A stretch of 64,000 bases of DNA, taken from NCBI RefSeq assembly GCF_048771995.1, contig NC_133024.1:59602501-59666500 (forward strand). Reading direction: 5' to 3'. The translations under genes and the position numbers were made by a program. Below the pieces are notes generated by a model, which saw nothing but the letters and a program-made list of their open reading frames with translations, had not been told where the DNA came from and searched no databases. Below, piece after piece: positions 49,301 through 58,927 of this stretch (position 1 is its first letter; every line of letters begins with the position of its first letter). The stretch is from Taeniopygia guttata (lineage: Eukaryota > Chordata > Aves > Passeriformes > Estrildidae).

Positions 49301-50813
49301 ACTTTATTTGGGTACCTGGATGAGGAGAGGAAGGCTCTCAGCAGCACTCTCTCTCTCTTGCTCAGCTTTATACTATGTCAGGCTGACAGGAAGTTATAAT
49401 TTCATAAGTTGGTCCTTGAAGAGCAAGAACTTCTGAAACAGATGGTTTCCTATGTAAATTACTGCATAATGGAAAGCCTAGTCAGCCAGAGGCAAAGCCA
49501 GCCTCTAGTTTTGATTTGGTTTCTGGAGTCTCTAACTTTGGTATGAGATGGGATCATGATGGCCTTTTACATGGAAAAGAATGGACGGTTAGCTGTTACT
49601 GTCCAGCTGTTGACTGAACAGGCCAAGTCACATTGTCCAGTGAACTTTGAGGCCCATAAAGCCAACTGAAATATTTCAAGGCACTGCCAAATGCTAACTA
49701 TAGGTTTATATGCAGCAAATTTCAAGGGGCTGCCAAATGTGAACTGCAATTTTGCATCTAATGAAATGTATTTCTTTGTCCTGTCAGACAATAAATTTAA
49801 ATAAAGGGGGTGGCTTAGTCCTGTAACCTTGTCTGATAGTCTTGTTAGCTGACATGCTGTCTGGATTTCTCACTAAAAAAAATTATGTAAGTGTGCTCTT
49901 ACTTTTTTTTTTTTTTTTTTTTTTTTTTCCCCTAGACATGGAAGAATGAAGGCTTTTTCGCCCTGTATAAAGGATTTTGGCCAAACTGGTTAAGACTTGG
50001 TCCTTGGAATATCATTGTATCCTTTGCATAGGTGTGCAAAACTGCTAAGTTAGCCATTCAACAGCAAGTATTGTTTTTTACAGAATTACTCAATGTGGGA
50101 AGTGTCATACCAGCACAGATAGTCCCTTTTTTTATGAATGGAAAATTGTGCAGTTGACAGGTTTTTTTTTAGTCAACTGCTTCCAGTCAGATTGAATTTG
50201 TGATTCACACAGAGTCAATACTAAAATATGGTCTTGCAGAATAATCTTCTGTTCTTCCAATTTCATACCTGTCCATTTCCTTTGCTATGAGCCCAGTTTT
50301 AATCAAAGTTGACCAGGTGAATTAGGAATGGGGGCTATGTCTATTTCCAGAGCTGTTGGCAGTTTCTGATGCAATCTTTTTGTTTATCTTAGTCTCACAA
50401 TTTTGGCTTTGTTTCAAGTGTCAGCTGATCAGAGCCCTGGGAAGTAGGTTGATAGAAATGTTTTTTACAATAAACAGACCTTCTTTAGCCCATCAAAGTT
50501 AAGTGATTAAAAACTCTTAAGGGGTTTTCCAGTATTTTCCTGCCTCCTCAGTCCTGAGTTTAACATCCTGAGGAAGATGGATGGGAAAGTATTTTCTATC
50601 ACCAGCCTTTAAGCAAGTTTCATTGTTCTGCCTAGTATTGTGTAAAAATGTGGCCAACCTGCAGCATGGCATAGAAAGGAACGGAACACAGTTGCAGCTA
50701 ACCTTCAGTAGTAAAGTGACCAGTTTTCACTGCACGAACAGGAAACAGTTTTCCTTAATCAGCTGTGCCAGTTCTTTCTGACATATGAACAGCTGAAGAA
50801 ATTGGATGCCTGA
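43315..50813 (+). CDS. SLC25A30: Mitochondrial carrier SLC25A30 (UCP6 / KMCP1), complete
   Basis: Nine coding exons: 43315-43378, 44912-45059, 45691-45785, 46052-46137, 47338-47433, 48308-48432, 48946-49084, 49936-50016 and 50772-50813. They total 876 nt, giving 291 residues plus TGA, the same length as the human protein. The start is [20 protein letters not shown] and the end [13 protein letters not shown]. The three carrier repeats each have the Px[DE]xx[KR] signature: PIDLTK at 25-30, PTDVLK at 126-131 and PVDVVR at 220-225, each starting a transmembrane hairpin in the inner mitochondrial membrane. UCP5 (SLC25A14) and UCP6 are reported to exchange inorganic anions such as sulfate, thiosulfate and phosphate with some dicarboxylates; they are not classical uncouplers. 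UCP5 is the close paralogue, but the short N-terminus and the residues near the end fit SLC25A30 better. Two introns are unusual: intron 6 has a GC donor, and the last coding intron is U12-type. Confidence 0.97.
44038..44172 (-). mobile_element. CR1 LINE tail in SLC25A30 intron 2
   Basis: On the plus strand: GTTTGGGTTGGAAGGCCATC, TGGTCCAACCCC, GAGCAGGGACATCTTCAA, TAGATCAGGTTGCTCAAAGCC and CCAGGGATGGG. This is the reverse complement of the final 135 bp of a CR1. Confidence 0.9.
47434..48307 (+). other. SLC25A30: GC-AG intron of SLC25A30
   Basis: Exon 47338-47433 ends TGGAAG and the next bases are GCAAGT; the acceptor at 48307 is TTGTCAG. The frame across the junction (WK then GVSLTAQ) is the conserved carrier sequence, so the donor is GC, not GT. 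The AAG|GCAAGT context is a strong match to the U1 snRNA consensus, as is usual for functional GC donors. Confidence 0.93.
49903..49928 (+). repeat. SLC25A30: 26-T polypyrimidine tract at an SLC25A30 acceptor
   Basis: An uninterrupted run of 26 T is followed by CCCCTAG and the exon at 49936. It serves as an extreme polypyrimidine tract, and its length is prone to slippage and to sequencing error. Confidence 0.85.
50017..50771 (+). other. SLC25A30: U12-type intron of SLC25A30
   Basis: The donor is GTATCCTTT, a full match to the minor-spliceosome GT-type 5' site. TTCCTTAAT (50751-50759) is one base off the U12 branch consensus TTCCTTAAC and lies about 13 bases before the AG at 50770-50771, in the 10-16 base window U12 introns need. 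No long polypyrimidine tract precedes the AG. The junction joins ...LGPWNII to FFLTYEQ without a frame change. Confidence 0.93.
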
Positions 50814-52330
50814 CATGCTGAGCTGTGTACAGAATTCTGTTAATGTACTGTCTGAGTATAGAGCAACGTGCAAGCTGTCTTGAGTGTTTGCTCTTTGTCT
50901 GAGCTGCTGGCCAAAGGAAGAGGTCACTGCAAGACTGAATGAGAAGAACATGAAAGTAATTTCAAGGCAAGTTGGCTCCTGTAACCATGGCTTGTGCACA
51001 TGATTCAGTGGATGATATGCCCTGTTTTTCAGACTGAACCAAACACGATGGAATACCTTCTGTCAACTGTTTCAATGTTCTTGAATGTAAAGATCCGCAA
51101 TACAACTTTGTGCATCTGAGTCTCTAAGCACAGTGTTTTATAGAGTCAAAGAACAAGTTTTTTTCTTCCGTATTTCCATAAAGGAAGGAAAAGAAAAATA
51201 TTGCTGTAAAGGAAAGAAGTGTTTCTGTAAGGGAAGATAAGCAGAACCGAGGAGTTGGGCTTTTCTTGCTTTCAGAAATGTGTACAATTTAAATGTAATA
51301 GCTTAAAGCATCCAGGTAACTGGAAGTGTCACAAGACATCTTTGCTGGCTTTCAGGTTGGCAAAATGACTACTCCAGCATAAAATCTGTTTCTGGTTTTG
51401 AAACTTTCCTGTGTTTTAAGTCCTGAGATGTCTGCATAATTTTCTGGGAATAATCTAGCTTCATTAGCAAGTGTGGTTGCTATGGTTGACAGTTTTGCAT
51501 ATCTTGAAGAAAGTTTTTTTTATTCCATGTATAATTTTTGATTTCAGCATAAGTACTTCTTCAACATATTCATATGGAAATTGCTAGTAAGAATGAAGTT
51601 CAAACAAGTTCATGCCCATCTGCTGATCTTGCAGAGAAACTTTCCATGCCTCTTCCATCCTTGGGAAGAACTATTGGTTACCGGCTGTTTTACACTGAGC
51701 AGTCAGGCTCTGTCATGTGGGTGCCTATGTGGCAAGAACCAGCCCCTCCAAAAGTGAATCTACTATAAAGACTGCTTTCCTCCTTTAAAAAGACACCCAA
51801 GTCCAGAACTAGTGAACACTTTCATGTACCAAAGATGCTCAAGTTGCTGTTACATGCAAGGAAACACTTGATGTAGAAATCAACCACAGCTTCTGTAAAC
51901 ATTACCTTTAGGCTTAAAGGTATATCAAAACTTTAGGGCCATTAACTCAATGGTTACATCAAGCTTTTAAGTGCTGTTATCGAATTCCAGGATAAAGGAG
52001 TATGTGAGGTGCAATTCTTAGGATGGCTCCTTTGTGTTTACAGAGGGCAGCAAAGCAGGATCCATAGCTTTGGATTTTTGTGGCCTTGTGTTAATATTTT
52101 ACATATTTTTGATAGAATCATGCATTCCACTTAAGTTTCATTGTGATCTCAAAATAGCTATAATCACTTAAAATTACTAATTTTGAATTCACAGATAGAT
52201 TTTTTTAAATGCACAAGGCACTTTCTTTCCTAAGGGAAAACATTTTCTGTATATAGGGGTATGCTGATGTGCAGTGTTTCCCCTCAAAACTGTTTCTGTG
52301 CTTTAATAAAAAAAAGTGTAAATATTTTTG
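50814..52330 (+). terminator. SLC25A30: SLC25A30 3' UTR and polyadenylation signal
   Basis: About 1.5 kb without competing gene signals ends at AATAAA (52305-52310) in an A-rich context, so cleavage is probably near 52330. A frame at 51574-51768 within it shows no recognisable similarity. Confidence 0.7.
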
Positions 52331-52904
52331 TATGCTATGTAAACAAAGTATATGTTTGTCAAGCCTATTAAAATGTAAAGTGTGATGACTTAAACTGCTT
52401 TCAGTTCTGAAGTTTCAAATACTTCAAGGTGCTTAACAAAGGAAAGCTGCTGAATTGAACTGAATTGAACAGTTCCATGTTATTGGTTATTTAGCTAAGG
52501 CATATTGAAGTGGCTTGTAGTAAAAAGCTTGTAACTTGTGGCCGAATAACATGCACTGATCACAGGTTTCTGCTGTTCTTTGGCATATCGTAAACAGCAA
52601 GACCATTTCCCCCAGTGTTAGAGAAACTTTGGTCTGAAATAGATCAGTCTGGTTTTTTTTTAGTAGCAACAGAGTAAGTTTATCACATGTGGAACCAGAG
52701 TGGATTTTTTGAGACTGTGTGTGACAGGAGAAGTGTCATGGATTAACTCTGAGGGGGATGAGGAATCTGCCAGTTTGGAGTGACAGTAACTGCACTGTGC
52801 CAGTAAATCTGTGGGGAAGCTGCAGAGGGATGGATGGACTGGAATTGACTGCTCAGTCTCAAGGGCAACAAAACGGTGAAATAGTAGTTCAGGATCTTAG
52901 CTGA
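52331..52904. other. Short intergenic gap before COG3
   Basis: It holds a 10-bp tandem TGAATTGAAC (52451-52470) and otherwise nothing I recognise. Confidence 0.6.
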
Positions 52905-53335
52905 AGCCATGAGCCAGCGTGTGCCAGGTGGCCTGGAAGGTGAATGGCGCCCTGGCCTGGGGCAGTCACTGTCTGCCTGTGGAGCTGCATTTCAAGTGTT
53001 GTGTCGGGAAGGATAATGAGGTGCTGGAGTGTCTGGGACAGAGCAGTGGAGCTGGTGAGGGGTCTGGAGCACAAGTCCTGTGAGGAGGGGCTGGAAGAGC
53101 TGGAGGTGTTCAGCCTGGGGAAAAGGAGGCTCAGGAGGGGCCCTATCCCTTCTAGAACTGCCTGGCAGGAGGGTGCGGCCAGGTGGGATTGGTCTCTTGT
53201 CCCTGGGAACTGGCGGCAGGAGAGCACAAAGGCAGGTTTAGGTTGGCTGTTAGGGGCCGTTTCTTCTCAGAAAGGGTCACTGGGCACTGGAGCGGGCTGT
53301 TTAGGGAAGGCCTGGCCGCGGCTCCCGGTGCCGCT
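52905..53335 (+). mobile_element. CR1 LINE 3' part abutting the COG3 promoter
   Basis: Landmarks are ATGAGCCAGCGTGTGCCAGG, GGTCTGGAGCACAAGTCCTG, TGAGGAGGGGCTGGAAGAGC, GTGTTCAGCCTGGGGAAAAGG, GCCAGGTGGGATTGGTCTCT, AGGTTTAGGTTGGCTGTTAG and GAAAGGGTCACTGGGCACTGG. It is a CR1 truncated at both ends, in the same orientation as COG3. Its end merges with GC-rich promoter DNA, so the right boundary is uncertain. Confidence 0.9.
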
Positions 53336-53623
53336 GCAGCGGGCTCGGTGTTTGCTCGCAGCTTGTCCCGGGGCTTCTCCCGGCCGCCATCTGGGTCCTC
53401 CCAGCCGCCAGGGGGCGCCGTCCCGCCCGGCCGCCCCTCCTGACGCGCTTCTCCGCCCCGTGCCCGTGACGCCTCTGCCACGCGACGCGGCGCGGCGCGC
53501 TCCGAGCCTCCCCCGGAAGCGCCGCCCCGCTCCCGGCGTTCCGCCGCGCTCCCGGCGTTCCGCCGCGCTCCGGGCGCCGCTCCCGGCCCGGCCCGGCCCG
53601 GCCCGTCCCGTCCCGCCGGCAGC
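53336..53623 (+). promoter_or_regulatory. COG3: COG3 CpG-island promoter and 5' UTR
   Basis: Very CpG-rich DNA with no TATA box. It includes a 19-bp unit repeated exactly twice (53529-53547 and 53548-53566) and a GGCCC/GTCCC run at 53585-53614 just before the start codon. The transcription start cannot be placed. Confidence 0.65.
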
Positions 53624-56600
53624 ATGCTGGAGCCGCCGCCCGCGGAGCCGCCGCCCGCGGGCACGGACGTGCGGGACCGCCTCGCTCTCTGGGACCGCCG
53701 CCCGCAGCCCACCGCGCCGCTCAGCGACCGCCAGACAGACTCGGTGCTGGAGCTGAAGGCGGCGGCCGAGAACCTGCCGGTGCCTGCCGAGGTGAGGCGG
53801 CGGCGCTGCCCGGCCGCGGGAGCGAGGGCGGGAGCGGCCGCGGTGCCACGTCGCCAGGCGGGCGGGGTGAGGGCCCAGACCTGGGCTGCGGGGCCGCTCC
53901 CGGGCCGTGGGGCTCCCAGCAGCGCTTTTGCGTTCTGGGACTTGCCCACGGCCCCTCCGCGACTTCCCCCGTCCCTCGGAGCCGCTTGTCGCCCGCCCGC
54001 CCTGTCTGGCAGCAGCGGGAGCTTTCCCCTGACAATCCACGGGCTTTTTCTGCTCCCCCTCGCTGCTTCCCTCCATGCTCCAGCGTTTGTCCTGCTGACG
54101 TTGGGAGCTTTAGTCGTGGAGTTCATTCTCTTGGTCCTCTTAAATTGATCCTTACCAATGCCTAGCTGCTGGCGCCAACGTTATTTCCTGGTACGAATTG
54201 CAGCCTCTCGATTGAACTGAGGAAAGTCAGGAGTAGGGATAAAAAGTGTAATAATTTGTCAGCACCACAGAGGACATGGTCTCCCACGGTGTAAAATTCC
54301 GAACTCTGATAAGATGATTATTTATGAACACTCCCTTGTCTGCAAAGGGAGGTGGAACACAATGCTTGCATTCCTAAGGTGCACTTTTCAGGAGAGAGTT
54401 TGTATTTAAACAGGATCGGAGTGTAAGATACGGTGCCATAAAATCAACAAAGCTTGCTCTCAGCATATGTCTGAAAGCTCAGAACTGCAAAAGGGAGAAT
54501 GTAAAGCAATTCCTTCCTCAAATGCACCTGTTTCATTTAATCCTTCCTGGTTTCTTTTTTTTTGTGTGAACAGAATGCAAAAAGTAAATATTGGCAGGCA
54601 TCCAAAGTGATTGTAGAAGGATGTCCTGCTATCAGAGGATGTTCTTACGGATCTAAACCAGCTTTGCAACAAGGCAGGTAGTCTGTTTGCCAGTGAGGAC
54701 AACAGCAAAGCCAATACATTGAGTTCTTCAGAGAACTGGGACAGTGTTGTCTCAGCTGTCCTGAAACAGCGGGCTCTGGTGGGTTCACCTTTGCCTCTGT
54801 ATTAGACACGAGAGAAACCCTGGCTGCCCTGCTGGGGCCAGCCTTGCTTTGGGGGGCAGGGTGGAGAGGTGTGTGGAAGTTGGACAATGAATGGCAATCT
54901 GTTTTTTCTCAAGTGGTTGAAATACTGATGGCTCTTTCTCTGTCAGACTAATATTACCAGGCAGGGAATATTTCACTAAGCAAGTTGTTTTCTAGATAGA
55001 TACCAATTTGTAGCTAAGCAGTGTTTTCTGGCATTACCTTACTGATGTTCTCAGAAAACATACAATTCATTATCATGTAATTGAAGAGGGTGTTGTATTA
55101 GTTAGGTGTATATAACAGTATTTTTCTTCTTGCATTAATTTTTTTCCATATAGGCTAATTAGTATTCTCTGGTCATACTTGAATACAACTTATCTCAAGT
55201 TAATTTTTCCCATGTTTTTCTTGTTTAAACAAAATAATTGTGGCTAAAAATAAGTCCTGTTCAACAGAACTGTTCTTTGTTTTCTAAATAAATTATGGCA
55301 GCAGTCTTGAATTTGAGTTGAATGTCTGGCAAAAACAACCTGGCAGTTCCTGTGTGGTGTTTCTAAATGTATGGATATTGTAGTTGTTGGTGTAATGGTT
55401 GGATTCAGTGATCTCAGAGGTTTTTTTAAACTTAATGATTCAGTGATTATCATATTGGTAGATAAAATGTCTGTTTCATTTTTTTCTTCAAAAGTAGATG
55501 CCTGTAATTTTCTCATCTTACTGCTTTGGATAGCTTTATAGTTGAGGTACACATACGAATTTTCAGTGAGTTATCTGATCAAAGTTTGTGGTGGTTTGTG
55601 AGCAGCTGCCCATTGAGGACTTGTGCAGCCTGACGTCCCAGTCGCTGCCTGTTCTGCTGACAGCTGCCGTGCCAGAGTCCACAGAGGATGTCCTTCTGAA
55701 GGGATTTGCAACACTAGGCATGGAGGATGAAAGAATTGAAACAGCACAGCAGGTAAGGGAATGGCCTCCAAGATGCAGTGATCTTCAGAGAATTCTGTTA
55801 GTTTCTGTGTGTCTCGCTTAGCTTTTGGTGGGTTTGCTAAACCTTTTGGGGTGTTTTCAAGATGCATAATGGGGAACTTTGGGGGAAAACAACACTGAAG
55901 TCTTAGCTCTGAAGTGATAGGTACTTTTTGCATTTGGATTGGAATCTAATGTGAGAATAAGGCACTCCTTCAAGAGAAACAGTGGTGTTTCTCTTGAAGT
56001 AGAAGAACCCCGACCATCTAATATGATACCCTTGTTCTTGTGCAAATAAAGCCAGATGAAATTCAGTCTTTACCATTTTAATGCAGTGAAGGAATCGAAT
56101 GGAGTATTTCAGTTGGAAGGGACCCACAGTGTGGAATTAGTTTCCTAGCTTAATAACTTAATTCTGAAACAGCTCTGTTTTTAACAAAAGCTCATCTTCA
56201 TTTCATAGATCATAGATTTGATTTTTTTTTAATTGATTGCATGTGATACCTATATTGTTCACACCATAAAATCTCTTCTAGTTCTTCTCCTGGTTTGCTC
56301 AAGTGCAAACACAGATGGATCAAGATGAAGGTGCCAAGTATAGGTACGTGCTCTTCCTCAGTTCTTTTCACTATAAGCAGTTCCACCCTTGAAGGACTTC
56401 ATCTTGTCCATTAATGTTACCACATGTTCACATTCAGCTGGCGGGGAGTGGGGGAATGTGTTGGAGCAGCTGAGGCTTTCCAAGGCTGTGTGCCTCACTC
56501 CCAAAGCTCGTTGCTCAGATGGCAGAGCAGTTTAAAAGGATGCAGATTTCCTTCTGAACTGCCCAGTATACTTAGGCAGATGGAAATTAGTTTGGCTTAC

Positions 56601-58880
56601 AGACAGGGCTATAGACAAAGGCAGTCTAAGAGCTTTCCTATGATTTTTCAATTGCTGCTGCTATTGGAATGGCATTCTCTGAGGGTGAGATTGTGTAAGC
56701 AGACGTGGCTGGTGGTCATTCCTGTTCTCACCGTTTGGCTCACCAGTGACTGTGGTTGTCATTCTGTATCTGCATTCCCTGCATTCCTTGACACTTTGCT
56801 CAACTCCAGTTTTGAGTCTTGCCATTCTCATCTGGTTTTGTGTAACTGACTTTTCCATCAGGCTCAGAAGAACCCCTTCCCACTGACTTTGATGGTTACT
56901 CCTTGGGAATCTGAAGTACGGCTGAATGGCTTAGCTAGATCTGCTCGTGGCTTTTATAGAAACTGGCTTCTGTTTTGAGACTTCACAAACTTGCCCTTTT
57001 CCACAAGGAGATGCTGCTGTATTCCCTCTTCTGTTTTTCCTCTGCTTTTCTTTGGGCTGTTTCTTTCTCTTTTGCTCTGACATTTGAGGACGTGACTTTT
57101 CTTAAAAGCAGAGGGTGAGGCATATAGTGATCCTGTGATCTGATCATTAAGAACCTAAAAGGAGTAGCAGGCTTACACTTTGTCAGTTGACATGTTCATA
57201 ATGGTGCACACAGGTGTGTGCTATGGATGCACAGTGGTTTGTAGGAGGGCCAATATGCTGCTGTCTGCAGGAGGCCAAAGGTGCAGAAGGAAAATAAATA
57301 ATTTCTTTGCCTGTTGCACATGGATACAGGGAATTGCTTTACTTGCAGCTTTTTAAGTGGTAAAGTAGAACTCAGAAGTTTTAGCTGACATCCAAGAGTA
57401 ATTAATTTTTAATATGCTTTAGATCAGCTGAATGCTTGACATAACATTTAGTTATCATTTAGAGTTTTTGTCTGCATTGAGCCTTGGACAAATCTGGTGA
57501 CATTAGACACCAGATCTATTTTCATCTAAGCCTTTTTCAGTCCTCACAGTAAGTTTTGAATCCTCTAGATAATTTCAGCTACTTCAGGAGAGAAAAAGTA
57601 ATTTCTAAATGGAAACTGAAAACGATGTAGAGGAGACCCAAATTAACACCCCTGTTGGGAGCAAGGCGGGTAGAATTTGGCTGCTTGCAGAAGTCACTGT
57701 GTTTGTGCTGCCCATTTAGAGTGTATTCACACGCTGCAGATCAGCTGTGGTGCAAGCTGCTGCTTTCTAGGTAGGCTTGCTATAAGGAATGTCAGGGAAA
57801 TGGAGTGGCTATTCCAGACCCTTCAGCTTTGTTATTTCTGAGATGATGAAATAGCTGCTTATCAGATGACTCTTGCTTGATGAAGGTGATCTCTTATTTC
57901 TAGAGAGAAAATTGGTGGCAGTGTCCCTGCAGGCAGCTGGATTTGCAAATACAAAAAGGGAAGTTTTACTTCTGTTATCTGTTGATTCTCTTTTTTCTAG
58001 ACAGATGAGGGATTACTTGTCTGGCTTTCAGGAGCAGTGTGATGCTATCTTGAATGATGTGAATAGTGCCCTTCAGCACCTGGAGTCACTGCAAAAACAG
58101 TATCTTTTTGTGTCCACAAAGACAGGAACGCTGCATGAGGCCTGTGAACAGCTTTTGAAAGAGCAGGTAATCTTTGATGGGAGGCTTATTGGGAACTGCT
58201 AAGACATCTTACATGAAAGTTCATTTTTCTTGGGCTGGGAAAACATGTGAGCTGTAGTAACAGTCCATCCATTTGCTTTGGACCTAATTTTTTATTAGTG
58301 TTTCACCTGAAACTGGGGTGTCAGGCTTTGCAGTAAAATATTCAGTATGCGTCAGTGTATGCTTTAATGAAGAAAGTTAGCTGAGGGCAGTTTTTGTAAC
58401 TGATGCCTGACAAGTGCAAACTGTATTGGAATTAATAATTCATATCACTTGCAGAAGTATTTTGAGCTACTTACTACAAGATCATTAAAGTTGGGAGCTT
58501 ATTTCCCACGTACTTTATTTTTCCTGACGAGCTGCTGCAACAGTGATACAATGAATGTTTTTTTTCATAGTCAGACTGGATAAGAGACAACTTTTTAAGA
58601 CTCCAGTCCTGAGATACAGGATTTTTACAAGCCTCTGTAATACTGATGGCAGCACTGCTGTTTGTATGCAGCACTGTGTGTCGGATACTGACAAACCTGT
58701 AGTATATATTATTTTAAATACACTACTGAAAAAAATGTGTCAGTCTCTGGTAAGAGAGCACTGCTGTATTCTGCTTTTTTTGTTGTACTTAATTACTTAC
58801 AAGTTACTTGGAGCTATTTAACAATGGTTTGTGCTGAAAGCTGAGAGGGAGGGCTTAATAATTTTATATGCATATGTATA

Positions 58881-58927
<47 letters not shown>

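Noticed and set aside
53152-54126. Long minus-strand open frames (324 and 269 codons) over COG3 exon 1
   Set aside because: They are CpG-island shadows of exon 1 and its flanks, with low-complexity Arg/Gly/Ala/Pro content and no splice or homology support.
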